A stretch of 64,000 nucleotides of DNA from Citrus sinensis. Its lineage: Eukaryota; Streptophyta; Magnoliopsida; Sapindales; Rutaceae. The notes beneath the pieces are model-generated. The model worked only from the letters and a program-made list of their open reading frames with translations. It was not told where the DNA came from and did no database searches. Location of the stretch: NCBI RefSeq assembly GCF_022201045.2, contig NC_068563.1, forward strand, positions 3,844,001 to 3,908,000. The letters are read 5' to 3'. Both the position numbers and the translations under genes were made by a program. This document shows, one piece after another, positions 41,200-53,031 of the stretch (the stretch's first letter is position 1; each line of letters starts with the position of its first letter).

Positions 41200-44100
41200 A
41201 TGGCTGAGGCTATCCTTCAAGTTGTGCTTGACAATTTGAACTCACTGATCAAAAACGAGCTCGGATTGCTTCATGGTGTTGAGAAAGAGATGGAGAAGCT
41301 ATCAAGCACACTCTCAACAATCCAGGCTGTGCTTGAAGATGCAGAAGAGAAGCAACTGAAGGACAAGGCACTGCAGAATTGGCTGAGGAAACTTAAAGAT
41401 GCAGCTTACGAGGTGGATGATCTCTTGGACGAGTACAAAACAGAAGCCTCCCGGTTAGCTGATGACAACAAGGTACATGCTGCTTATCTTACATGCTTTC
41501 GTCCAAATGTGCTTTTTTATCACAATATTGGCAATAGAATTAAGGATGCACGAGAGATGTTGGATGGAATTGCCGAAGAGCGAATCAAATTTCATCTTCG
41601 AGAGGCAGTAGCAGATAGGCGAGTTGAGGTTAGCGCAAGACGCGAAACTGGTTCTGTTGTAGCTCAACCTGAAGTTTATGGAAGGGAAGAAGATAAAGAA
41701 AAAATCGTGGAACGTTTGGTGAAGGATGTGGCCGGTTCTGATGATATTTCCATCTATCCAATTGTCGGCATGGGGGGCCTGGGAAAGACAACACTTGCGC
41801 AGTTGGTTTTCAATGATGACAGGATAAAGAGGCATTTTGAATTCAGGATTTGGGTGTTTGTTTTTGAGGATTTCAATGTGAGGAGGTTGATGACTGATAT
41901 TATAACATCTTCGGGGGGCAATGTTAGTGAAGCCTGGAATTTAGATCTTTTGCAGAGACGCCTAAAGGATATGCTGGATGGGAAAAGGTATTTGCTTGTT
42001 TTAGATGATGTGTGGAACGAAGATCAAGAGAAGTGGGATCAGCTGAAATGTACACTGACTTGTGGATCAAAAGGATCTTCAGTTGTTGTCACCACTCGCC
42101 TTGCAAAAGTTGCTTCAATTGTGGGAACACTCCCGGTGTATCGTTTGTCTGATTTATCGGAAGATGATTGCTGGTTGTTGTTCAAGCAACGAGCATTTGG
42201 AAATGATACAGAGCCGCCAATGAACATTTTAGCAATCGCCAAGGAAATAGTGAAGAAATGTAAGGGTGTCCCACTGGCTGCAAAGACTTTAGGGAGCCTG
42301 ATGCACTTTAAAAGCAATGAAAACGAGTGGCTTCATGTGAAAGACAGTGAACTTTGGAACTTACCCCAGGAGGAAAATTCAATTTTGCCTGCCTTACGAT
42401 TGAGCTATGCCAACTTGCCAGTGGAATTGAGACAATGTTTTGCTTTTTGTGCTGTATTTCCTAAAAATGCTGAAATTAAGAAAGAACGTCTGATTCATCT
42501 TTGGATGGCTAATGGTTTTATTTCATCTAAGGGAAGTCTTGAGGCTGAAGCTGTTGGTAATGAGATATTCAATGAATTATACTGGAGATCTCTTATCCAA
42601 GACTTTGCTGGAGACAATGGTTCAACATACAATCAAATTTACAAGATGCATGATCTTGTACATGATCTTGCCCAATCTATTGCGGGAGATGAATGTTGTA
42701 TTACCAAGGCTGAAAGACCAAGTGATCATTTATCAAGACAAACTCGCCATGTCACATTTACTCTTTCTAAAGATTCATTTACCATTCCACATGCTCTGTA
42801 CAGAGTTGAATTCTCAAGGACACTCTTAATACAACCAACTTATCCAATCATCCTCACCAATTCTGGTGAGTGTCCCTCTGATATCTCAAAATTTCATCGT
42901 CTGCGGGCACTGGAATTTATCGACCCTAGATTAACCAAGTTGTCACCTGCAATTGGAAAGTTAAAGCATCTAAGATACTTGGACCTCACTAATGCCCTTA
43001 TAAAATTTCTTCCAAAGTCGCTATGTAGCCTGTGGAATTTGCAGATTCTAAAATTGGAATGCTGTACGGCTCTCCGGCGATTACCACATCATATGAAACG
43101 CCTGAAAAACCTGCATCATCTTTACTTGAATGGCTGTTCTTCATTAACCTCCATGCCTCCTAAACTTAGGCAGATGACTGCCTTAAAGACTCTTCCTATT
43201 TTCATTGTGGGCAGAAAGAAAGGTTATCGCCTAGATGAACTGCAGGGCTTAAATCTCAGTGGACAACTACATATTAAGCACCTTGAAAGAGTTGGAAATC
43301 CAATGGATGCAGTAGAGGCCAGTCTTGGTGAAAAACCCAACCTCCGTCGACTTTTCTTGTCTTGGGAAAGTGACAGTGAATCTGAGTTGCGAGGAAATGC
43401 TGAAATGGTACTTCGAGCCCTTGAGCCTCACTCGAACCTTGAAGCACTTGAAATATCAGGATACAATGGTATCAATTTCCCTCTTTGGGTGAGCAGTCCA
43501 GTCCTTAATAATTTAGTTTCTATGGGGCTCAAAAACTTCAACTGCTTAGAGTTACCTCCCGTGGGGAAGCTGCCGTCTCTAAAACATCTCAGCATAAGTG
43601 GAATGAAGCATGTGAAGTACATTGACCACTATTTCTATGGTGAAGGCGTAAAAGTATTCCAATCCTTGGAAACACTCAGTATCTATGAGTCACCAAGTTT
43701 GGAAAAGCTTTCAATAGAACAAGGGAGAAACACGCTCCCCTGTCTTACTCACTTGTTCATATCAGGATGTCCTAGTTTGACTTTGCCTTTCCTTCCATCA
43801 CTAATGGAGTTAAGAGTACAACCATGCAGTGAGGCCTTTCTGCATTCAATATCAAATCTAAATAAACTTACCAATCTTTCGATTGAGGGTAATGATAAGA
43901 TGACATTGCCAGATTCGATTTTCCTGAACCTAACCAGTCTTCAATCATTGAGTATGCGGTATTTCACCAAGCTTAAAGCCCTGCCCACTGACCTGAGAAG
44001 CCTCAATGCTCTAAAGTCATTGTATATTGGTAAGTGTTACGAGCTTGAATCTCTTCCTGGGCAGGGCCTGCAATGCCTGAACTCTCTTGAATCTTTGTAC

Positions 44101-44691
44101 ATTGAAGACTGCAAGAAGTTTAACTGTTTGTCCGATGGGTTAAAACACCTCACTGCCCTTCAGAATTTGTCTCTTGTGGGTGTCCCAGAGCTGGTAGATT
44201 TTCCAGACGGACTTCAGCATCTTGTTTCCCTAAAACATTTGGGCTTCCATGGACAAGGAAATGTACATAATCCTGTTGGTTCCTTAACTGCTTTACCTGA
44301 AACCTGGCAGCATATCCCCTCTCTTGAAGCTCTGGCTGTAACTGGTTTTCCAAATTTGACTTCATTACCCTACTGGCTGGGCAACCTTACCTCTCTTCGA
44401 TTTCTCCAATTCAGTAGATGCTGTAAATTGAAATGTCTTCCTGCAAGCATCAAGAATCTTATCAATCTGCAGACTTTGGACCTGTGGGGTTGTCCTGAAT
44501 TAGAAAAGCGATGCGAGAAGGAAACTGGTGAGGATTGGCATAAAATAGCACACATTCCATTTGTCGAACTGTCCTCTAAGACACTGGTGGAGGAGGAGAG
44601 TTCAAATTGTTGCATGCGTCTCTTTGAGAGGTATGTCAAGGCCTTCTCAACTGATCTTTTTTTTCTTTTTTTCCTTTTTTTGGGGCACTAA
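41200..44691 (+). CDS. CC-NB-LRR (CNL) disease-resistance protein
   Basis: An uninterrupted frame of 1163 codons. A coiled-coil N-terminus (1-150) has the Rx-type YEVDDLLDEY motif. The NB-ARC domain follows, with P-loop GMGGLGKTT (190-198, K196), kinase-2 LLVLDDVW (265-272), RNBS-B GSSVVVTTRLAKVAS, GVPLA (356-360) and MHD (483-485). About 20 irregular leucine-rich repeats run from about 560 to 1120 (LRYLDLTNALIKFLPKSL and similar). All nucleotide-binding motifs are intact, so it looks functional. CNLs are intracellular sensors that oligomerise and trigger immune cell death; the ligand cannot be predicted. The last 20 codons are hydrophobic and atypical. A donor at 44631 (GAGAG/GTATGT) with an acceptor at 44722 (CTGCAG) would give a 1144-residue form ending in LFER. 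Confidence 0.94.
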   Translation: MAEAILQVVLDNLNSLIKNELGLLHGVEKEMEKLSSTLSTIQAVLEDAEEKQLKDKALQNWLRKLKDAAYEVDDLLDEYKTEASRLADDNKVHAAYLTCFRPNVLFYHNIGNRIKDAREMLDGIAEERIKFHLREAVADRRVEVSARRETGSVVAQPEVYGREEDKEKIVERLVKDVAGSDDISIYPIVGMGGLGKTTLAQLVFNDDRIKRHFEFRIWVFVFEDFNVRRLMTDIITSSGGNVSEAWNLDLLQRRLKDMLDGKRYLLVLDDVWNEDQEKWDQLKCTLTCGSKGSSVVVTTRLAKVASIVGTLPVYRLSDLSEDDCWLLFKQRAFGNDTEPPMNILAIAKEIVKKCKGVPLAAKTLGSLMHFKSNENEWLHVKDSELWNLPQEENSILPALRLSYANLPVELRQCFAFCAVFPKNAEIKKERLIHLWMANGFISSKGSLEAEAVGNEIFNELYWRSLIQDFAGDNGSTYNQIYKMHDLVHDLAQSIAGDECCITKAERPSDHLSRQTRHVTFTLSKDSFTIPHALYRVEFSRTLLIQPTYPIILTNSGECPSDISKFHRLRALEFIDPRLTKLSPAIGKLKHLRYLDLTNALIKFLPKSLCSLWNLQILKLECCTALRRLPHHMKRLKNLHHLYLNGCSSLTSMPPKLRQMTALKTLPIFIVGRKKGYRLDELQGLNLSGQLHIKHLERVGNPMDAVEASLGEKPNLRRLFLSWESDSESELRGNAEMVLRALEPHSNLEALEISGYNGINFPLWVSSPVLNNLVSMGLKNFNCLELPPVGKLPSLKHLSISGMKHVKYIDHYFYGEGVKVFQSLETLSIYESPSLEKLSIEQGRNTLPCLTHLFISGCPSLTLPFLPSLMELRVQPCSEAFLHSISNLNKLTNLSIEGNDKMTLPDSIFLNLTSLQSLSMRYFTKLKALPTDLRSLNALKSLYIGKCYELESLPGQGLQCLNSLESLYIEDCKKFNCLSDGLKHLTALQNLSLVGVPELVDFPDGLQHLVSLKHLGFHGQGNVHNPVGSLTALPETWQHIPSLEALAVTGFPNLTSLPYWLGNLTSLRFLQFSRCCKLKCLPASIKNLINLQTLDLWGCPELEKRCEKETGEDWHKIAHIPFVELSSKTLVEEESSNCCMRLFERYVKAFSTDLFFLFFLFLGH

Positions 44692-45493
44692 GTTTGAACA
44701 TGGAAAATATAACTTTCTGCAGATAAAAGAAAATGCGGATAACACAATTCTTTCAAAAGGTTGTTGTGCCTCTTAAGAGAGTTCCAAGCAGTTGCATCGA
44801 GATGCTGAACCACATGTATGTAAGAATGCTCTTTTATTCATTCATTTATTTTCCTTTTTAATGTGTCAAAAAGAAAAGAAAAATGAGTGAACTTTACACT
44901 TGTTTTACTGATCAAAGAGTTCATGCTGGGAAGCATAGTTTTGAGTCAGTGTTCGAGCCTTGGGGGCCTCTCTCTGTAAATCATGGATACGGATTGTTAG
45001 TTTTTAACTTATTTAACATTTCCACTCACTTTTACCTTTCATTTAGTTTTCTCTGGTGTGTTTAGAATCATTTATCTGTCATTGCCTTCCCAATAAGAAA
45101 GCAAAGCCAAAGGATGTGCAAGCCCAACATAACACGGTATCCAGTGAATAAAAGAAACATACCAGTCTCTTCCTTACTCATTAAACAGTGTTCAAGGGCT
45201 CCTCTAGTGTGTTATAACTTTGATAAGCACTTGTGTCAATTTCAACCAGCATTTAAAAACTCTAAAAAAGGCGTGTTTGGCATTGTTTTCAATGGTGGTT
45301 TTAAAATTTATTTTAAAGAGTGAAAATACTGTTTGTTGATGTGATTTTTTTAGAATTGAGAAAGAATTTAATATACAGCTTGTTTTGAAACCAATATCTG
45401 AAAATGAAAACGGTAAATCCTGTTTGCTAGTTTTTTTGTAAATATAAATATTTAATATGTTAAAATAAACTTGTGAATGGGGTGTGTTTCTGC
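44692..45493 (+). other. CNL 3' region and spacer
   Basis: Contains the likely last CNL exon (44723 onward if the 44631-44722 intron is used) and 3' UTR. Short open frames here are not credible. It ends where dioxygenase homology begins. Confidence 0.4.
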
Positions 45494-45965
45494 AAGTGCA
45501 GAGCATAGAGAGTGGTGGTGAACACTGAGGAGAGGTTTTCGATTCCATTCTTCTTCATCCCCTGCTCACCATGCCTTGCTGAAGCCCTTCGACGAGCTAG
45601 TAAACGAGCTGAATTCTGGTGATCCAGTTACTTGATGTATAAGGCATATGCTAGAACTTCAATATTACTGATAGAACTATGCCTTGTTTTAGCAGTCATT
45701 TATATCATGCCTGTAGATTAAGAGCAACGCATATGGTAGAACTTCAATATTATTACTGATAGGCTCTTCCCAACAAGCTTAGCTTTCGGATATGGCGGTT
45801 ACTTAATGTCTGCATTTGCTTTTCTATATCTGCATGACTGCATTCATTTCTATCTTGCCTAAGTAGCTTAAACTTCTGGGTACTACTGATTTCTGGATCG
45901 CTTTTATTATATCTCGACGGTCATCTCTTGATGTACAAAATCGTGCCAAGTTTCAATAGTGTTGG
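45494..45965 (+). pseudogene. Dioxygenase exon-3 fragment with 3' flank
   Basis: 45494-45626 matches exon 3 of the dioxygenase at 36832 (CAGAGCATAGAGAGTGGTGG, GAGAGGTTTTCGATTCCATT), including the third iron-ligand histidine and the RFS motif, but with small deletions that break the frame. Homology continues into the 3' flank (AACAAGCTTAGCTTTCGGAT and TTTCAATAGT at 45955). No exon 1 or 2 precedes it. It is a dead fragment of a tandem duplicate and lacks the LINE insertion found behind the intact gene. Confidence 0.82.
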
Positions 45966-46264
45966 AGAAAATTAAAAGGTACTTGGGAAACTGATGCTGT
46001 GTAGCCAATTCCTTTTATTACCAAATGTATACTATTACATTATTCGTGGAAAATCAATTAATTTATTTAATATTAATTAATCAATAAATTATTAAATTAT
46101 GACGTTGTTATTATGGATATGAATAATTTAAAACATAAATTGAAATATCATAAAAATATTGTTATTTTTATTATTATTATTATTGTTGTTGTTTTAGTCG
46201 TTGTGGTCATTATAAACAATATATTTTATAATTAAAATTGATTTTTTTTTCATTTTTATGTTAA

Positions 46265-47048
46265 GGCTCCGTTTGGTACAGCTTATTAAATAGAGTTTAT
46301 AACAGTAGAACTTATAGGAATAGAGCTTATACCAATAGAGTTTTTGGACAAAAAGTCATTTGGTGTTTAGTTGTCAATTAAAAAAGTATTTTTGAACCAT
46401 TAAACTGTTTGGTTGTGTAAAATTAAAAGTACTTTTGTGTAATTAAATTACCAAAAAGAATATGTATTCATAATTATATAACATGTAACAAAATATATCC
46501 AAGCTATCAATTAATGAGAAAAAATTAGTTCAATCATTTCTTTAATTTTCAAAATTAAAAATCGCATCATTGATATATTCTCCTAAACAAATAATACTAT
46601 CCAAATTAAAATGATAATCAATAATATCCTCACCAAAAAGGTTGGCTATGACTATGATTGCGCTCTCAAGTGTTGGGTATGTGTATGGATTGCAAAATTA
46701 AAGTGCTGGTTATTTAAAAAAAAAAAGAGAGATAAAGTGAAGTGGCGGCAGTAATATATTTATATGGCGGCAACAATTTTTGTTGGGTAGGTTTTATACA
46801 AAGGGTATTATGTAATTAATGAAATATGTCAATGATATTTTTGATATTATATATTTTTTGTAAAAGCTCTCTAACCTCTACTCCCAAAAGCTAAAATTTT
46901 GGGCTTTTGCTAGTATAGGTAAATTAGCTTATTTAAGCTAAAAAAACTCTACTAAAAAAATAACCAAACACTATAAAAATTTTTAAAAAGTACTTATGAG
47001 ATTAAATAAGTACTTATAGCTCTTAAATAAGTCATACCAAACAGGCAC
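46265..47048. mobile_element. Tourist/PIF-Harbinger-like non-autonomous element
   Basis: The ends GGCTCCGTTTGG (left) and, inverted, GTGCCTGTTTGG (right) form short terminal inverted repeats, flanked by the 3-bp target duplication TAA (46262-46264 and 47049-47051). Subterminal AAGTACTTAT/CTTATTT motifs are also inverted. No coding capacity. The TWA-type 3-bp duplication favours PIF/Harbinger, but the GGCTCCGTTTGG end also occurs in other families. Confidence 0.6.
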
Positions 47049-47051
47049 TAA

Positions 47052-49411
47052 CTGAGTTTTCATTTAGGCATCATTTAGGATTAAGGTTAAAACTCGATAA
47101 GTTACTTATTTCATAATTTTTAACAAAAAAATATATATTTGGTAAATTTTATAAAAGTTACTTATTTTATAAATTTTTCTATTTTGATAGTGACTTTTAA
47201 AAGTAAGTAGAGTTTTGTTCGTGAGTTTTTTTTTTGGTAAATAACTCATTAAATAAGTTATCATACATTTTTAAAATTCCTATTATAATTTTAATATTTT
47301 AACAAAAAGACAATTATCTTATTTTTCTATGCACTCTAATATATAAACTATTAGATATCATATCACTGTCATAATCAAATTACCGCAACTGTACGTTCTC
47401 TCTAGTATCAAAGTTTTATCCTATAAATTCATATTTTTAATTATACTTTTATTTTTCCATTATAAGAATCAATAAGATTTGCATACGATTATATAAATTT
47501 TCTTTGAACTATGAACAATTTCACATAAAAGCTAAAGATAACTTTTGAAATTGCAATTTCATAACCATGACTTTTAACATTCAATGTATTTATATTTTTT
47601 TTCGATATTCATGGTGTTTATTGCAAAAATTTTAATGTGAATGTAATGCATATTATTTTATTTTTTTAATTATGTACTAGTATAAATTTTGTATCATTTT
47701 CTAAAGTTCACTATATTTTATTTAATTGATTTTTTTACTTTACATAATTTTACATGTTTTAAAAGAAAAATGTACGTCTAAATATCACTAAACATACTCT
47801 AAAAATAAAAAGTAATTTAAATTTATATTTTTTCAACTATTATATAATAAAATAATACCACCAAATACATAGATACTGCTTTTTAAGTTCACAACATTTC
47901 CAACAATATAGTTTACTAAACAATAAGCTTCTTTTTTACTCAATAACTTATTTTATCCGCACAGCAGAAAATAACTTATTTAATTAACCACTGCAATACC
48001 TTATAATAATTTAATTAAATTATAAATGACATGTCGTTTGGGTATACTCTGGGGTGAAATATGTATGTAATGTCATTTATGTGGTCAAAATATAAACGAA
48101 AAGTCATATATTTGATCAATTTATAAACTATATGTCATACATTTTTTAATCCAAAGTAAAATTCATATGCAATGTCATCCATGCTCTGAAAAAAAAAAGG
48201 ACATATCATGCTACTTATAAACATTTACCATAGGTCCACTATGTGATGAAGTTGTAAATGACATGTCATACATCAATAGCCAAATATTTATTTTCTCTTC
48301 ATTTTTATCTTCCAACTTAATACCAAACTAACAAATCACTCGTTGACTGAGCGCCTCCTATCTTCATTTTGAAGCAAGTTCTAACGATATCATTTCATCC
48401 TTAGACAAAATCAATTAGATGTTTGATCAAGAAACTATTATACTAGGTGTTAAGCAAATTAAAGAAGCATGGAACTTTAGTCAGGAACTTTAATTAAAAA
48501 GGTAAAATATCAACTTTATGAAGTGGCATTCGCGAGCACTCAATATTTTTATATTGTGTGCTCAACTAGGGGTGGGCATAAACCCACAACCCATGGTTTA
48601 ACCAAACTCAAATCAAATAAAATAGTTTGGGTTGGATAAATCATTAAATGGGTTAAATTTGAGTTTTTATGTAAAAAATCATTTTATAATAGTTTGGGTA
48701 TGGTTTACCCATGGGTCATGGACAAATTCAAGGTGACATGTTAATGAAAAATAAATTAAACAAAATAAATGGAAACCAATTAATTTCATTATTTTCAATT
48801 CTAAAATCTCACATTCAAATTGAGCAAATCAACAACGAGGTATTAACTATTAAGCTATTAGGTTTTAAGCTAACTTCTTTATATATTTAATTATGTTTGG
48901 CATCGTGTTTGACTTTTTTTTTTTTTGAAGCTCAATTTTCTTTTTGAAGTAAAATACTAAAATATCTTTCCCTTAATAGCTTTTTTTTTTTTAATGTGCA
49001 GTCCACTCTTTGTTATTTGTTTATTTATTCATTTTGTTTGTGAGTTTATACTTTCAACATCTCATTATCTTAAAATTAAAAAGATTTTTTCCGATCTGCT
49101 TCAAATTAAAAAGATTGAGATGAGATTTTATGCTAGAGTTTTTGCCATGTATCTAGTGATATATAAAATTAGGGAAAAAGTCATTTTCATCCCTAAGATT
49201 TAATGTAATAGTCCATTTCATCCCTACTTTTCAAACAATAGCCCAAAACATCCTTCTGTGAACTCACCGTTAGTGTAAAACCGTTAACTAATAATTCATT
49301 AAGGGCAAAATATAATTTTTCATTAAAGTGATACAAACTATATTAAAATATTTTTTTTTACACAATTAAATAACACTACAAAGTATGCAAAATTTATAAA
49401 TTTTTTCTTAA
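47052..49411. other. Repeat-rich intergenic region
   Basis: AT-rich, with no credible gene. Pieces recognised: another possible inverted-end element from 47056 (ATTTAGGCATCATTTAGG) to about 47990; a repeat at 48180-48290 (CATCCATGCTCTG...) that recurs, diverged, at 51056-51165; a TAGGGGTGGGCA motif at 48569 typical of hAT ends; and a low-complexity segment at 49170-49360 (CATTTTCATCCCTAAG). None has clear boundaries. Confidence 0.35.
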
Positions 49412-50818
49412 ATGAAGTTCCTGAGATGCTCAATCAGTGGCCTGATTATCCTCCTGAATTAAGGTAAAATTAACTCTTATATTGTGATGGTGAAGTTTGA
49501 GTACTTAACGATAATTTGATCATTGCAATGTAGTGGACCTATTTGATTTGAATAGATAATTATCTTGTTTTCATTATTTTTCGAAACAATATGTTTTTTA
49601 TTTATATTTTTTATTTTTAGTATAAATTCTTAAAAATTTAAGAGATCTCAAATGAAGAGATAAATATTCTAATCTTTTAGTACAAGTGTCGAAAAGAGTT
49701 TTTCCCTTTTTATGCATCTAATTGACATTTTGATTACTATCTTTGTGCTATCCAATTTAATATGCTTGAGAGTAAGCAAATCTAAATTGGTGACGTGAAT
49801 TTTCTCATGGTTGGAGAGAAGTCACAATATAGTCCACAAGAGGTACTTATTGACAAGATAAACAACCATAACAAGCTGATTCGTAGGTGTTAAATACCAC
49901 TCAAATGGTTATAATTGGTTGTTGGTCAATATGAGAACTTGTAATCTTTTGGAGCCACCGTATATACTTTGATTAATGCAAATGTTTAATTTTGCAAGAA
50001 AAGATTCAATGATAGGACTTTAGTTATGAATTTATCTTTGGTATGCTTGACAGAGAGTCATGTGAAGAATATGCTAGAGAAGTGGAAAAACTTGCTTACA
50101 AGTTGATGGAACTTATAGCCCTAAGCCTGGGACTCCCAGCAAGGAGGTTCAGTAGCTTCTTCGAAGATCCAACCAGATCTGTTAGACTTAATCACTATCC
50201 GCCATGCCCAGGTCCTCACCTAGCTCTAGGTGTCGGTCGACACAAGGACCCTGGTGCCCTTACCATCCTTGCTCAAGATGATGTCGGAGGCCTGGAGGTG
50301 AAGAGAAAATCAGATGGAGAGTGGGTTCGCATCAAACCCACCCCGGGTGCTTATATCATAAATGTCGGTGACATTCTTCAGGTAATTCGTAATAGCCAGC
50401 TTAAGTTTTTTGTTCAAACGGTTAATAATTACTAATATGGTGTCAAAAATCAAAATTTCGTGTTCGATACACTTTTTTTTTTTTTAATGCCAATAGAATC
50501 TACGTAATTGTGCAGGTATGGAGCAATGATGTTTATGAGAGTGTGGAGCATAGGGTTACGGTGAATTCTGAGAAGGAAAGATTTTCAATTCCATTTTTCT
50601 TCAGCCCACCACATTACACAATGGTGAGACCATTAGATGAGCTTACAAATGAGCAAAATCCTGCTAAATACAGAGCATACAATTTGGGAAAATTTTTAGC
50701 CACTAGAAGGCAAAGTAATTTCAAAAAGCTTGATGTTGAGAACATTCAAATTTTTCATTTCAAGGTACAAGAGTTAGCTAACGAGTTGGATGGAGCACTC
50801 TCTATTAACAAGAAGTAA
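49412..50818 (+). pseudogene. 5'-truncated 2-oxoglutarate dioxygenase copy
   Basis: Exon 2 (50054-50381, 328 bp, exactly the length of the intact gene's exon 2) and exon 3 (50516-50818) are open and well conserved, with HKD (GRHKDPG), EHRVTV and ERFSIPFF, so iron and 2-oxoglutarate ligands remain. Exon 1 survives only as its last 50 bases (49412-49463, encoding MLNQWPDYPPELR, then a GT donor in the right phase). About 130 N-terminal residues are gone, and no substitute start is evident except an ATG at 50043 inside the intron end. It is most likely a pseudogene whose catalytic exons have stayed open. An unrecognised distant first exon would change that. Confidence 0.8.
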
Positions 50819-51190
50819 TTAATTTAAATTTGCTTTGTAGTTAGCGAAATTACATATGTAGTGTATTTCATCTTTGAATTGATCAACCTGTCTGTGAATA
50901 TATTATGCGATGGAAATAATGGAATTTGCAATAATGCCATCTGCTAGTTGGTGAATTAATATTGTTTTTTTTTTTGGATTGGATAGCTCCTCTAGTTTTG
51001 GGAAATCAATCCCATGATTCTTGCTAATACAATATATCTAATGCTTATCTGTCTTCATCCATGTTCTGGTAATAAAAACGACACATCCTATAATTTTTAT
51101 ACATATTTACGACAAATCAACCACTTGCTGAACTAGTAAACAACGGGTCACGCATCAATTAAATTTTTACTTAATGTTAATTTTTTCATG
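50819..51190. other. Dioxygenase-copy 3' flank and diverged repeat
   Basis: 3' sequence of the truncated dioxygenase, then a diverged copy of the 48180-48290 repeat (51056-51165). The last ten bases are the target duplication of the next element. Confidence 0.4.
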
Positions 51191-51839
51191 GGGTAAAAGC
51201 TTGTTTAGTCCCTATATTATGAGGTTAGTGTTTATTTAGTCCCTGTATTTTTAAAAACACCTCAAAGCGTCCCTGCTACTAAATATTGACACTTATGCCA
51301 TTATTTTTTTATTATTTTTAACTTATTTTTACAATATTACATTTTTACAATAATATTTCTTTTTTGGATATTAATAAAGAAATTAAATTATCAAATTAAA
51401 CTCAAAAATAAAATAAAAACAAAAAAGGTATATATTAATTTTTGTGGAAGCTCACGTATGTCTAAAAAATTAATATCGTAAAAAATTACATTTATCAATT
51501 TTTTTAGAAAAATTAATATTTTAACTCAAGAGTGTGTTCCACAAAAATTAATATATATATTTTATTTTATTTTATTTTTTGGTGTTAAACTGGTAATTTA
51601 TTTTTTTCTTTTTAATAATGTCTAAAAAAATTATTATAATAGGGTTATTTTTTTCTTTTTAATAATGTCTAAAAAATTATTATAATAGGGCAATATTATA
51701 AAAATAAGTTAAAAGGAACAAAAGATAATGGCGAAAATGTCAATAATTTAATGGTAGGGATGATTTGAGGTATTTTTAAAAATATAGGGACTAAACGGAC
51801 ACTAACTTCAAAATATAGGGACTAAACGGGCTTTTACCC
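51191..51839. mobile_element. Mutator-like MITE with long inverted ends
   Basis: About 150-bp terminal inverted repeats: left GGGTAAAAGCTTGTTTAGTC, right inverted GGGTAAAAGCCCGTTTAGTC, continuing through CCCTATATTTTTAAAAA and CATTAT. Flanks carry an identical TTTTTTCATG (51181-51190 and 51840-51849), a 9-10 bp target duplication as made by Mutator-like elements. The 350-bp centre has no frame and contains a 46-bp tandem duplication (51601-51690). Confidence 0.85.
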
Positions 51840-51849
51840 TTTTTTCATG

Positions 51850-53031
51850 TACTGAATTACCTAGGCCTTAATTAAGGAGTTAAAAAACAAAATTGGGCTC
51901 AACGAGATGGTCGGAGGGCCAGCTACGGTTCTTATTTTGCAGGCCCGTGCTTGTATTAAAAAATTCGATCCCAGGCCAAGGCCCAATTATTAATCTCAAG
52001 TTTTAATTTTATTTTTCTAATACAAATGTTTTTAATCTAAAGGGCCTGTTCTGTATTGTATTACATTATATTATATTAAGTTGTAATATAATATTATATT
52101 TACTGTGGTATGGATTATATTACTTAAAATAATAAATTTTATTATAATTTAATATTCCTGTTCAATTAATATTTTACGATTCATTTATATTTTATTACTA
52201 TTTATATTGAATTAATAATTTAAATTTATATAATTAAAATAAACAATTTTCACCGCTGGTCACCCTAAATTGTGGACGGCCGCTATGGGGCATACTTTAG
52301 TATTATTTGAACTATATTTTGGTATCATTAGAATTCTTATTATTAGGACTCGCAATGGTGCAATTATTATTTGAAAGGAAATTTTCATCTGCCATAGATC
52401 TATAGTCAAAGTTTCGGTTTTTGATTTTTTATTGTAAATTTACGTCGAACGGAAGCTTTTCTACTAATAATAATTGCACCATAGCATGAGCCCCGACAAT
52501 AAGAATTCTAATGGTACCAAAGTTTTGTGCAAAACACAATCTTATGTGGTGGCCACGGGTAGTCAGTAGCCGTCGAAATGTCGCTGACAGTTCATTAGCA
52601 CTTGCCGCGACATACTTGAGTTTTTAATTTTATTTATTCATTTTTATTATTTTAATTAAAGAAAAAAAAGTTAATGTGAATAGTGCCATATTACACAAAC
52701 TCGATCCCCCCTTATGGTTATTTTAATATGCAACTCTTAAAATATAATTAGGCCATTGTATTTTTTAGGATTGTAATGTTTATGGAATAAATCATTTAAA
52801 TGGAATAAATCATTTAAAACAATGTGGATCATTTGTATAAGAATTTCCATACGAGCTAAAAGAAGCTTTTGTTTTGTCTAAGCATCAAAGCATCATTTCT
52901 TTCAAAAACTAGGAAACAAGCCAAATCATATATCTATCACTCAACTCACAAGCAACAACTTCTTTTTGCATTGTAGATAAACTGCTAAAAGAGACTTTGG
53001 CTCAACATTTTACCATAAAAGCAATACCGAT
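51850..53031. other. Intergenic, upstream flank of the chromovirus
   Basis: No gene. It contains a half-element end (GGGCCTGTTCTGTATTGTAT at 52041), the fold-back at 52278-52554, and a tandem AATCATTTAAATGGAATAAA at 52785-52815. The last bases, CCGAT, are the chromovirus insertion site. Confidence 0.4.
52278..52554. repeat. Fold-back (inverted repeat) element
   Basis: Arms 52317-52374 (TTTGGTATCATTAGAATTCT ... GTGCAATTATTATT) and 52464-52523 pair as inverted repeats with about 80% match. Weaker pairing extends outward to GGCCGC/GTGGCC. An 89-bp spacer separates the core arms. Transcribed, it would fold as a hairpin. It is probably a small inverted-repeat transposon; no target duplication was confirmed. 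Confidence 0.65.
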
